Source of the DNA: Pardosa pseudoannulata
Taxonomy: Eukaryota; Arthropoda; Arachnida; Araneae; Lycosidae
Reading direction: 5' to 3'
DNA length: 64,000 bases
NCBI GenBank assembly: GCA_032207245.1
Contig: CM063509.1
Span: 4,173,557 to 4,237,556, forward strand
Shown: positions 23,085-36,900 of the stretch, in pieces
Position numbering within the stretch: position 1 is the first letter of the stretch
Layout: each line of letters starts with the position of its first letter
The notes under the pieces: model-generated
The model's database searches: none
Told to the model about the DNA's origin: nothing
What the model saw: only the letters and a program-made list of their open reading frames with translations
Translations under genes and position numbers: made by a program

Positions 23085-26000
23085 TGATTATTAAACACTC
23101 AGAAAGTACTGTTTATTATATTGTTTTTATTCACAATTTATTTTTAGTTTGATCACTCAAAAAACTTCAGGTGTACATATTTCAAAATTAGTTTTTGTCA
23201 ATTATATTGATTTTTAGGTATTTTTAAAAACATAATTCTGAAATATTGTAGAGAATTTATCGAACATGCCTTGTCTAGTTCACAATCATTAAAATATGTT
23301 CCTCAGAAAATAGGGTGTATGTCGTTATGTTGTGTATTTCAAATAAGTCTTTATAAAAAGTTACTTTGGTCTTTAGAAAATCCTTAATTTTTGTTCGGGA
23401 AAAAGAACGGGAATCCTGTTTAATAAATTGACCAACAAATATCTGCAGCTCAACAGTGACAAAAGCTTTAGGAGCAAGTGGAAATAATAACAATTTTATG
23501 TTACAGAAATAAGCTGTCTAAAGAGGGTTATTTTAAGGTAAACACTCAAAAAGTATTTCAAATAATAATAATAAAGCAGTGGGTTTATTATTATTACTTC
23601 TAATGTAGGGGCACTTGTTCATAATAGCATTCGTACCTAGCAAGCCACTGGTATTTTTTGGACAATTTATTTTAAGAGCCCCACTAATTTATATACATGG
23701 CCAATATTATTTCCTATGGTAGGACGACACAACAAAGTAGGTCCTATAATTTAAAAGTAGTAACCAATCAAAAGACCCCACCCCCCACCCTGAAGGTATC
23801 ATTAGAGAGAAGTTGAAGAACATTGAGACTACAAATCAATTTTATGTTCTCCAGTGGCCTTTAAATGAACATGGTAGATCTTTGGCCAGCTTAAGCCTCT
23901 AAACCTTCTGGTTACAGGATCAATGCCTTGGCTGACTGAGCTACCGAGGCTAAAACAGTAAGTTTAGACCATTAACTATTACAGTAAAAAACACAAAGAT
24001 AGAATACAGTTGTAATGGTTGCATGAAATTTGACATCAGTCAAGTAAGAACTACCTGAGCTGTACAAGGAAGTGGCCATGATTGAATTTCAGAACAGTCT
24101 CCAATCGCATAAACATTTCTTGATGGATCTTCCAAAATCCTCAAAAAGTTGTCTGTTAAAATCTAGAAGGAAAGGGTCGCATTTGGTTAGTTTCAAAAGT
24201 AAATTGGACAAAATCCATGATTAAAATATAGAATCAAACTTGCCAACTCTGTAAGTCCAAAAACTAGTAATAACTTATCATGTCTATCGATCAGTATAAC
24301 CACCTTACACCATACTAATAAAAATAACTGTATGACAGAAATCCAAATTATATAATATTCAACTGCCATATAGGGTTCATTTTGTACCACATTCAAGAAA
24401 TCAAAATACGAAATCTATGAAAAAATCAATAAAAAGTTATTAAACAATGAAAATGACATTACACAAAGAAAAGTTATTTAGAATATTTATAATTATTTCT
24501 TTCATTCTACATTTACTGTAGCATAATTTGCTTTCTTTAAAAATTTAGAATAGAATCTTTGCTCTAAACTTAGTCCCTGTTGCCTTGATTTACAAAATAC
24601 GTTTTCAATTGTTTCATTTGTTACTACTGAATGAAAATGTGTAATTATTTTTGTGACAGACCTAAACACTCTGCATTACTATGTGGAATTGTTAAATTAA
24701 TTACATGAGTTTTTATATTGAAAATATCCATCAATGTGCTTTATTTGTCCAATCAAATCCCATGAGCATTTACCCCAGAAACTGATGGATAATGGTTAAA
24801 AAATCTGATATTTCCAAGTTAAACCCAGAAAGTCGGCAGGTCTGTAGAAGAGTTAACAGTTCAATATTAAATGTTTACAGGGTAGCATTGCTAAAATGAA
24901 AAAAAAATGTTAATAAATCTTACCTGTCCTTTATTATTTTTGGGTACAGAAAAGGATTTAGTAAATTTCTGTGGGCTTAACCCAGTGCTCCACACAACTA
25001 GACCACACAAAATTTCTGTTCCATCTTCTAAAATAATGCTGTTTTCCTTTACCTCTATATTACAAAAGATAAACAGAATTTATTCTTTATCAAGCAATCT
25101 GACAATTAAAATAAAATTAGGATGCATTGATGTCAAAATAGGATGTGTTTTCATAGTATACTCTTTAAGGGGTCGTCTTTGAGGTTTTACACAAAATCTC
25201 TACATTAATTTGCAGGTTTAGTTTACTTTATCTATATACATTATATATATATATACAGTAGAACCTCAGTATAACAACCCCCTGTGGGACCATAGGGTCA
25301 TTGTAACGAATTGAAAAAATAATAATAGAAAAATTGAGCAGAGAAACGATGCAGCAGTACATACTTAGAGAACACTTCTATTTATTTGTATTTCCATTAC
25401 TGAATTTTTGAAAAAAAGTCTTTGATGGACGCCCGTTTCAAGTTCATTTGGGAATTTTTCATTATCACTGATTCCATATCCTTTAGATTTTGAAAGAAAT
25501 CTTCAGAATTAAATTGTCCTTCAAAATATGGATTGCATGGAAGGCTTCTTTTTCATTCACTTTTTCAAAAGCTTGAACAATTTCTTCTCCGTTGTCGGAA
25601 TTGCTCCAAGTCGAAGATTTCTTCATTTCCGGCAATACGGGCATCAAAATCGTCCTCATTCAAAATTTCTTCTCAGCATTCTTTGTCTACCGCAACAAAC
25701 TCATCAAAAGGTAATTGAAGATCCGGAAATTTGACAATGAGGATCTGGGTCATTTCATTAGTGTCTGGAGTGTCATCTACAGGAGCACCGGGCGATAAGG
25801 GTTCCAGCAACGGTTGGAATTCAGCTGACTGATTTCCTAACTCTTTCTGAAATTCTTATTTCATACAAGTTTCTTGAAGTTGCACTACAGTACAATAATT
25901 TTGAAATAGCCCATTTGCTCATGAATTCTGCGGACCAAAAATTGGCGGTCGCTCTAATAAAGAATAATACACTTGAGGTCGTTGTAATGATTCAAAATGA

Positions 26001-29000
26001 ACATTTTTCCTATGGTAAAATAATTGGGACTTTTTAAGAAGGACGTTCTAATGAAGGGGTCGTTGTATCGTGGGGTCATTAAAAAGAGGTTCTACTGTAT
26101 ATATACTTACACAAAAGCGTCCTTGAAAGTACAAGTTTAAAGCATCCATTAATAACACACAAATCCTTCAAACGTTGCTCTTCTATTAGTATAAAAACAA
26201 GATTTTTACTTATACAACTGTGATTTAAGCATAGAATATATTTTTTCATCTTAAGAAATCCATTCATCTTGTTTTTAAAATTCTTCATTTACTTTTTCCT
26301 CTACAACAACACATATAAAATAACTTTTTTTCCTAAATGATGTTATCAAAAGAAAAATCAGATTTAATAAAATGTGGATGCTTTGAGTGTAATAGGCAAG
26401 AAGTTAATCAAGTCAAGATGCATTAAAGAAAGCAGGTAAATATATATGACTATAATCGTAAATTTATTTTTAATTATCGCACATCTGCAAAACTTGATAC
26501 AATTTATATTAAAAGCCAGGATATACTATTATTATGGTATAAAAAGATCTAAAATTTTATCGATGAAGTTAAATATGTCAAAAACTAAATACATTTGTCA
26601 TATTATTTATGTATATAAAGTAGTTAATAAATAAAACCAATTTGTAATTTTATAATAGAACACAAGAATTTTATGATTTAATTCAAACAAATCAGAATTT
26701 CGAAATTCTATTTCCAAATATTTTAATAATGTTTTTAAAAAGTATAAAAAAACTGTTATTCTATCTTAGTTGTATTTAATTATTTTAAATATATATTTTG
26801 CAAAGAATGATTAATTTATTCAATAAACTCTGTAGAAACACCAGAAATATTGATCATAAATATGTATAAAAAATTTGTAAATTTTTCAATACCATTATTG
26901 TTAAAAAATATATAAAAGCAACAATTATGTTGCATTCTAAATAAGATTATATATTTGTTCCAAGCTATAGAATTATTTCTCAAACGTAGTAAGCTTTCTT
27001 GTATTCGACTTGGTATTATTAATTTTTATTTTTTGATTTCATGCATTTTGATACTTTATGAAAATATTCAGTAAAATATTATCTATAATTTTGTAATTTT
27101 ACACAACAGCATATACTACTTTCCTTTGATTTCTAGGCTATTAAAAATTCTTCTTCAAAACATATACTTAAGAGTCTGAAAAATTTTTAAGCAGTAAAAC
27201 AAATATTGACAAATAAAATACTGTCTAAAATATTTATTTTTACAAGCAAACTGCCTTTAAGAATTCGATCTTTTATAAGAATTTTAATTTTGGTACTTTG
27301 ACCAAGCAAATAGTAATCACTTGTAGAATCCCTGTCAAAGTTTAGTGGAACCCAGGTTGAAGACCTCTGCTCTAAACTTAAGTTAAATTTGCAGATGATT
27401 CAATCCCAGTTAATGCATTACATTGCTCACAAAATATAACATAAGGATTAATTGAGACTCCATTAAAAGATTTACCCACAACAGTAGATTTCAGTAGATT
27501 AAAATTAGGCCTCTCTTTCAGTTTCTTTTCTGCATATTTCCGAAGTTTGTTATCAAAGCTTCCGAGTATATTGGCTGCTTCAACTAATGTCACTTTGAAT
27601 AAGTTCTCTCGCTGTTTATAAAGTCTCCTTACATCCTAAGGAAGAAATAAAGATTGTTTGCGATAGATACAGACATTTATAAAATGAAATTAATATATAC
27701 TGAAATAAATTAAACCGAGATTTTCCTAGATATTCAAAATTATTTATATAACTCGCATTGTTTGAATTAAAACTAACAATTATGTTTAACTGATTCTGAA
27801 TGAAGCTTTTTATAATTTTTTATTTGTGTGGTTCATAGCCACAGTGAACCAAGTCTATTTTTTTCTTTTACAAAATAAAATTGTTTTTCAGGGTTAATGC
27901 AGTGTTATACAAATGCACTTATATTTAAATATATCCTAAAATGAATTTGAATTTCCAGCAATTAAGATTCAAGCACTTCAAGACTCAATTTCTTAAATTT
28001 TTCCAAACAGACTTAGTTTATACATATACCCTAATTTGCTGCGTATAATCCACAGATTATATGTTAAAAAACTTTAAATTTTCTTTCAATGTGTATTATA
28101 TGCCATCACGTATTATCTGCTGCTAAAAATTATTTTATAATAAAATTTACAAATATTTTTCCTTAAGAACAATAAATGGCAGCACCTGCTCATATTTACA
28201 GGGTTGTTTTTTTTCCTTTTCTTTAATCAAGAAAAGATCATTTTCAGTCAAGAACACAGCTGATAAAAGCCTAATTAAATTAATAATTTTCCATTTTGTT
28301 TATTTCTATCAAAAAAATAACACTTGTATAATCTGAAATGGTGGCACTTTGCTGCATTCTCCATATGTTTTTTCACTTTAATAGATACAATTTATTTATA
28401 TCATTCTTTCGGTACTAATTAGTGTAATTTTTTAGAATATATTCTTAATGTTGTTAAGTATAAAATTCTTTAAGTTTATCCAAATTTTCACTTTGTTAAA
28501 TTATTTTTTTTAATTTAATGAAAATGTTATTTTTAAGAAAGGAGCTTAAATTAAAACTTTTTTAACACTAGAACACTTTTTTCCCCATGCCTGTCATTTC
28601 CTTGAATCACATGAAATTTCAGTGGAAATTTAATCTGTGGATTATATGCTGCTACAGGTTATACGATATTTTTCTCTGAAAATATGATGAAATTTGTACT
28701 TGCAGATTATGCGCAGGAAATTAGGGTATATATATATAAAAATATATGTATCCTTACATATATATGTGTGTATGTAGGGTAAGTCAGCATCTAGGACATG
28801 AATATGAATTACTTTAATTTTTTAGCTTAAACATTCAATGACATGAAGCTACTTATACAATTACCCTTAGATGAATATTTAACTAATGAACTAAAAGATT
28901 AGCAGACTGACACTCCTAGTACTCTCATTGGTTAAAGCTTGCAGATAATCTTCTTGTTAGACCCTTGTTACTTCATATTTCCCCTTCCTCTGGATTTTGC

Positions 29001-30927
29001 TCATCACTTTGCTTTCCTGTCTCGAAAACATTCACAACTTCTATTGTTTCATCAACTCTTTCATGTGCTACATAAATACGCAAATACACATACACACACA
29101 CACATATATATATACAAATATAAATATACATATACAGTCAGTACTGGCTATATGGTCACCCGCTTATAGGGTCAGTTTTCTAAAGTCCCATCTAATAGGG
29201 AACATGTGTTAAATCTCATCACTTATATAGTCATTTTCTTTTTCTTGTTATCGGCTATATGGTCATTTTCATGTTTTCAACGAGTTTGTTTTTCTTCTTT
29301 TCATTTTTTTTAAGTCAATGCGAAATTTGAGAGGACCTTAATTCAAGCCTTTATTTTCCTCTCTTTCCCCCTTTCTTGTTTGTGTAGACTCATCATCGGA
29401 GTTTTCTACCTCTCTCAGTCCTCGTCCCCTCTGATAACAAGTAGACATCTGTCTGTTAATTGGTTGAAGTTATCTCTCTCATCACCTCAGGTGTTTTTTT
29501 ACTAAATCCAAAGCAACAGATGATCATTTAAAAGCTATTAGAAAAAGTTGGGTTAACAACCAACAAAAGGAAGCAAACTTATATATCTGATTATTTTTAA
29601 ATACATGGAACATGAATGTACTTATGTACGTGTGCTGTACTTTGATTAGTAAGGTAAGCTAATAATAAATTATCCCCCCCCCCCAAAAAAAAAAAAAATT
29701 GCATATTTTTAATATAGTTTTACTTCTTGAATTAAATTTTAAAAATGTTCTTAAAAGTATAATTATTTGTTTATGAGTACTACATTCTGATAGGTGAATA
29801 GAATTCTATCACAATTCAATAGAGTTGTATTGTTCTGCATATAGGGTCACCCCGCTTATAGGGTCTGATTTTTCTGGACCGCTGAGCTGACCCTATAACC
29901 AATACAGACTGTATATACTATAACTACTGTGAAATGAAAAATGAAAATTTTGAAAACCATTGAGAAAGTAATATTTAACATTCAAGATTCCAATATTGTG
30001 AATACAAAGATTTGGTTCTTTAGTCTATAAAATTCAAATGAGTTTTAAAATTTAATATAATTTTCTTCTTGGTTTTCAAATACTTTATTTCAGATGAAAA
30101 TTTAAAACAATACCTTAAGAAAATTTTTATTATTATTATTGATAAATTAACAACACAAAAGTCAAATATTTATAACCAATAAAATAATTTAATATTGTCT
30201 GTATTATAGTTTATGCAAAAGTTGTGGCTTCCTAAAATTCTCACATTCATCATAATTTCAAGGTATTATTTTATGACAATTATAATACTTTTCATAAATT
30301 AATAAAGGTTTTATTAAAAATTATCATTCAATTATCAAGCATTTCCCCATTAAAATTTTACAATAAAAAACTATCTATATATCGACAGTTGAACCATGCT
30401 ATAGTTGGGTGCAGAGCCCCAAACAAAGAGTTCACTAGAATTGAATGCTGGAGTAAATATTTATGCTAAATGGGTTATATCATACTATTAGAAATGAATT
30501 TTTAATCTGAAGTATTATACTCTTTTTTTTTTTTTTTACAAAAATATTTATGAAAAATTAAAATATAAACCAGTAAAGGATTAAGAGAGGACCCTTTTTA
30601 GTTAATTCCTCTAATAGCACTTTAACCGGAATGCCCTTATGACTGGGTTACTAGCTGACCTTGTTACATAAAGCAAGGTCACAAAGAACCTCATTGCAGA
30701 AGTGACACTATGCCTCAATAAGGTTACAAGGACAGCTTAACTGTCTGAGCAGATATGGGAAGACGACCAACCATTAGGTGACTTAACTCTGTAGAAGAGA
30801 GACTGTAAGAGCATTGAATCAGATAGGGCTAAATGACAGAGACTAAATTGGATAATCTTGGCCTCTAAAGAGCAATAGTGCCTCATTCAGTTTGGACCAG
30901 TAAAATATTCACTACAGCAAAATTCAA

Positions 30928-30981
<54 letters not shown>

Positions 30982-33900
30982 CATTAAGATTGTAAAAAGA
31001 AACCTTTATTTTAAAGTCATACAACTCTGCACCAAACTCAATGCCAGTAGGTCCACCACCAACAATAACTGTATGGAGCAGACGTCTGCTTTCTTCATGC
31101 GTCAAAGACGGAGACAACGCTCTCTCACAGTTATTAAGAATAGTTTTACGAATCTTTTGAGCATCTGATATTTCCTTAAATTTGAAAGAAATATAAATAT
31201 ATATATATTCATACATTAAAAAAATTATACATGTATACTCAAGAGCCAATACATTATGACCACCCCTACATTTTGCAATGAACTCCCCTGCATGGCATGG
31301 AAGGCACAGGATCAAGTGGAAGAGGTATTTAACTGCTGCTGGAGAGTCTGAAGAATCATTCTTTCACTTATTACTGTGTGTGATGGGAAAGGCTGCGGAT
31401 CTAAGCGATTTTGATAGAGGGCAGATTGTAATGGTTTGAAAGCTCGGAACAAGTATTTCCGAAACTGCACGACTCATGGGTTGTTCACGATCTACAATTG
31501 TTAGTACTTATACTAAGTGGATGAATGATGGTGAAACCAGCAGTAGACGACAGGGTGTTGGACGTCCACACGCTATCAAAGAAAAAAGTCATGGGAGACT
31601 GTCTCGCATGGTGAAGCAAAACCGGCGCCAGACAATGGCTCAGCTGACAACCCAATACAATGCAGGGCCCAGTAGAATAGTATCAGAGCACACTCTTTAA
31701 CGGACACTTTTGGATATGGGGCTATGCAGCAAACGTTCCCCTCTTATATCTTTGCTGACCAATCGCCATCGCCAACTGCACCTACGCTGGGCACAAGAAC
31801 ATCGAGACTGGTCCATGGATCAGTGAGAGGGAGTTGCCTGTTCAGATAAATCACCGTTTGTCATTCATCACGCCGATGGTCATGTCAGGATACCAAGGAC
31901 TTGTGGCAACCATGCCAAGGCAAGTTGAAGCTGTGTTACACGCCAAAGGTGGGCCAACTCGTTATTGACAGAAGGTCATAATGTTTTGGCTCTTGAGAGT
32001 ATATTCAGAATTAAATATATACTATATGTAAATAATTTTCCATACATATCTAAAAAAAAGGTAGATACAGTCTACCAAAAGACTTGCCAAATCACCAAAT
32101 GTATTTAAAAATTCTAGCTTTATTTATTTATTTTTTTTTTTAAAGAGAGAGAGAAAATTTTCATTGATTTAGTTTGTTAAATCTATCTCAAAAAAAAAAA
32201 AAAACTGATATTTTATGAATAGTTATTGAGATGTTTAAATTCTAAATTTCATACGGTTCTGTATTAGTTAAACTGAAGAATTTTATTGATTACATAAATT
32301 AAAAACCTATGGATAGAGAAATATTTTTAATATAGGCATTACAAGATTTTTATTAAACCTATTAAAATTTGCAACACACCATTTATTTATTTTTTAATTC
32401 AAGCTAGGTTTTTTTTTAAACTAATCTTTTTTTTAAATATGTTTTATTTTACTGAATTATTTTACACTTTATTAAAAGATTCAAAATTCCTCATATGATG
32501 AAGAAATTAGAAGTTTGAAATGAATATTTCTAGTCAACCATCAATGACATATTTACATGTGGGGGGTTCTGAACCCTCCTTGAAATATTTACAATTCCTG
32601 TATTGCAAGATTTTTTATACGTATTAAAATTTCTGCACATTACTAATTTCTACTGCAAGTGTTAAAAGATCGTTTTCAGCGATAAAAACAGTAAACTTAT
32701 TTCTCTGAAATAGAATTGGTCACAAGACGAATTGAACATTACTCTTGGTGCATGACTAGAAATGCAGATGAAGATTTGAACAAGTTTGCTTTAAAAGAAT
32801 TAATTTACTACTATGAAAAGCTAATTTATAAATGACTAACCATGCTATTCTGTTTTCAAATTTTGTTACCATACAAGGCATGTTATATTGTAAAAGAAAA
32901 ATATAGAATGATATATCATAATTTCTTTCTTTTTTTTTTCTAGTTATTCATAAAATTACTTTTATTTAAATTCATCTGGAAAATAGCATATTATAAATTA
33001 AATAGGCTCCAGTATATATCAGACAAATTTAAACCGTGTCAAAACTAAGAGCATAAACTAAAAGCACATGGTGGCTGCAAATATAATTTTAAACGTACAA
33101 TGGAATGATATAAAATACTGCAGATCCATTTTAAAATGTATTTATGTAAGAGAAAGTATGGATGTATGTGCTTTGTATGTTTGTGTGTGTAATGAATGTA
33201 TACATTTTTTTATGAGAAAGTTCACTTTACTTTGGATTAACACTTGGACCTTCTCAAAAAAAAATTCTGGTTATGTCAGTGGTTTGATGAAAATCTTTTA
33301 AATACATTTTTGGTTTGATTTGTTTACACAGCTACAGTTTGCTACACAAGCAGATAAATTCCCTTTAATTTTAATAAAATTAAAATTAAAGTTTTATTAT
33401 ATAACTAGCAAACAAAGTTTTAAGAAGAGCTCTTTTTATTATAATTAAATACAGTCTCTTCATTGATAAACATTTCATTGTAATGTACAAATGAACCAAG
33501 AATTAAATTTAAAATGAGTTCTTACATAAAAATGCTATGATTTGCGTCACATAGAAATGAAAGTTAATCTTTTATATCTCAATTTCCAGGTCAAATCGAA
33601 TGGATACTACACAGATGATGTTTAAATAATATAAAATAAGAAATGAATAAATGAAATATTTAAAGGAATGACGTCGTAATAATAGAAAAATATCATTTCA
33701 TCTATTTATTATGGGATAAATTGAAAATTTTAATCTCCTGCTTTTAACTGTGGAAAACTGCACTTAAAACACTTATATGAGATTAACGGAAGGACGTCAC
33801 ATTGTTAGAAACATTGCTTCTTTCACTTAGTTATGATGCGATAAATTAAAAAGTTAATTGTTTGCATTTAACTGGGGAAAATAATGCTTGGAATAACGAC

Positions 33901-36900
33901 GTGAAATGCTCAAAAATGAGGGAAGGAATGGATTTCAAATGTTAAAAATGTGCAGAAACTTTCCTAGGGATATACTTAATAGTTTCCTAAATTTTCACAG
34001 CGATTGGATGTATGGTTTTTGAGTCTATCGAGTCAGACAGACAGACACAAATTTGTTTTTATATATATAGATATATGCATGTTTATTAATGTATGTATAT
34101 AATTTGTACATAATGAGTACAATTTTATATATTATACAGATTACATTCATCAGGTTTATATCACAGAAGTTATTAAATGACTTATGAACATTTCACACTG
34201 TGTAACCTGGTATATAGCCCTTCGTGTACAATATTAAGCCTGGCAATCATCAAGAGGTAAAGACAAAAATAAAAAAGTAAAACAAAAAAAGCAATCCTAC
34301 TTTTAAGAAAAATGCATATTTATCGACTCCGGGCACTCCAAAGGTATTATTCAAGCAACCTACGCCAATAACTAATTTGTCAAATGGCAAATGAAACACT
34401 GAATTAGAAAAAATGCTCTTACATATAACAATTTGATTTTTTAAATCCAATTCCTCTGCTGTAGCTTGGATATAGTCTTGGGGGTCTTTAAAGCCGATGT
34501 TTCGCACCGGTTCTGTTATAGACCTAGAAAGATAAGTGTCATGTTAGAAACTTCTGCTTTGTTCTACTGTTAACAGGGTTGGCTTCATTTGCCCAACCCG
34601 AAAAAACCCAGGTGGGTTTAAAAAAAAAAAAAAAAAACCAATGGAAAAAACCCAAGTGGGGTTTTTCAAAATTAAGTTCTCAAAATCTTTATTTCAAATT
34701 CCACATATTTAACTAATAATAAATATATTGAATTAAATCTATAATATATTTTATATATTTCATCTTTGACAATGATACTAGATTTTGTTTCATTTGAGGG
34801 GGTCTAAACTGCTAGAAAAAACAAAAAATTAAAATCTTTTCAGGGAAAAATAGTTATCTGTATAACAAATACAATAAAAACTAAATTAAACAAAGGTAAT
34901 AAGAATGTATGATGAAAAAAAAAAAAAGAATATTGAAGTATTACGTGTGATAAAATGAATTGAAAAATGGACAAGAAAAATTGGGAAAAAAATATGTATA
35001 ACAACTGCAAATAAATAAACATGGGGATAATATATATAATTAATTCTGATACTTATCATATATAACTTACAAATTAACTAAAAAAATATCTTCTAAATGC
35101 TTTAATAACACAATACTGTTAATAAATATAGAGCAATAACTTAATACATTTTATTGAAAAGGAAAAACTTCAAATGCAACTATTTCAAAGCCAACTTTTA
35201 GTATAAAATAATCGCTATTTAAAACTAGTTTTTTGATGTTAGAAAAATTTTATAATATGAAAAAAATTTATTTTAAGATTCCAAAATTTCCTTTAATTTA
35301 GACAAAAAATTCTTCTGCAAATTTAAAACTGATTTTTAAATTTTAAAAAGTGATTAACATTTTAAATTTATTTTAATCATATAATTAATTATATATCATG
35401 TTCTCTTACATTACAAAAAAACCTGAATAGTTTTCAAATCCCCAAAAAAGCATCTAAAACCCATTAAAGTATAGTAAATCCCTGATAAAACCCGAAAAAA
35501 GCCCCCAAACCCTGAAAAAACACACTGGGTTGGGTTTTTTCTGAAAAAACCCAGGTTTTTGCCAACCCTAACTGTTAATACTGTAAAACTTTGATTATTC
35601 AAGCTAATTGAGACCTCAGATATTGTAAATCTTAATAAAAACTATTTTGCTTTATGTATAATTTAGAGAAATATTTTAACTATATGCACTAAGTTAAACA
35701 ATGAAAGATGCATTTAAAAAAATAACACAAATCTAAAATATTTTGCTATTTAAATTTAATATACATTAATTCATGTAGGCAACTGGTAGGCCAACACAGC
35801 TACTGGAAACAAAGCTTTGTTTACAGTTGACGTAAGTGCTTTTACAGGCAAAAGACACTACAGCATGGGCAATGAACACAAAAGTATGTCTTTTATATAG
35901 CTCATTCAGGATAAAAAAGAAATAAAAGATTTCGTTATTTCAAACTTTAATTTCAAAGATAAAATATACTTGTATCTAACATATTAGCTTATATTAATTT
36001 GTAATACTAATTCCTTTTTCTTTTTTAAGAAATTGAATCATTTTAATTTATCTCTAAAACTACATAATTTTTCCTTAACGCTATACTGTAATAGATATAA
36101 AATTTTTGCAACACTATTGATCTCCATATTTAAATACTAACTAATTAAACACTATGTATATTATATGATTATTATATATATCATTAGATATTCAGAAAAA
36201 ATATCATCTCAGTTAACAAAATCTACATATTCAAAACTCAGATAATCCTAGTTCTACTGTGCTGCAAAATAATATTATACTAACAGAATTCAAAGAAAAG
36301 TTACAAAAATTTTCTTTTTTATCATAGTTAAAAATTACACTACATAATTTTATCTTTTACAACTACACACATACAAATCTAGGCCCAAACATTGTTTTAA
36401 AAAATATTTAAAGAATTTTTTTCAAACTTTTTTATTGTTTTTAGCAAAAAAATCTGTTACACATATGAGTTCAATATCAATTATAAATACCCTTGATTAA
36501 TGTATGAAAAATAATGATAAATTTAAAACTAAATACCTTATTTAACTATGGAAAAGAATTTCTTGGTATTAAAAAGTATAACATGTAAAACATGTTCTTC
36601 ACTCAAATAGTTTGTTCTCAGAGATATAATACTCAATTACTCAAATCTAAAGAAGAAATGGATAAACAGGATGATACATACAGTAACCAATGTGAAACAA
36701 ATATAAAAATTTATTTTTTCATAGATACAGTATAGAGAAAATTTAATTGATTTATATATGCTCTCCTGTACAGTATAAAGTTAATTTAGTTTACCATGCC
36801 ATTTTTAAATTATAAAAAATACTTTTTAGAATCTTCATAGACAGAAAACTGAACTGGTAAATGAATATATAAAATAAATTATTAAAAGGAATAAATATTC

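Larger units (their letters stand above)
22304..24054 (-). other. NDH-2 intron 6
   Basis: Intron between the AQVAERQG exon and the preceding one. It holds a SINE-like segment (22365-22560), family A MITE copy 3 (22576-23418) and an inverted SINE family 2 copy (23755-23960). Confidence 0.7.

Noticed and set aside
27378..27475. Continuing NDH-2 exon 4 to the stop at 27378 as a truncated protein
   Set aside because: A GTAAAT donor at 27475 restores phase with the next exon, which carries GLVVWSTG and completes the family order.
30887..31315. Reading the whole 142-codon minus-strand frame as one protein
   Set aside because: Only the part 31174-31004 is NDH-2 exon 3. The rest is Tc1 end and a translated TA repeat.
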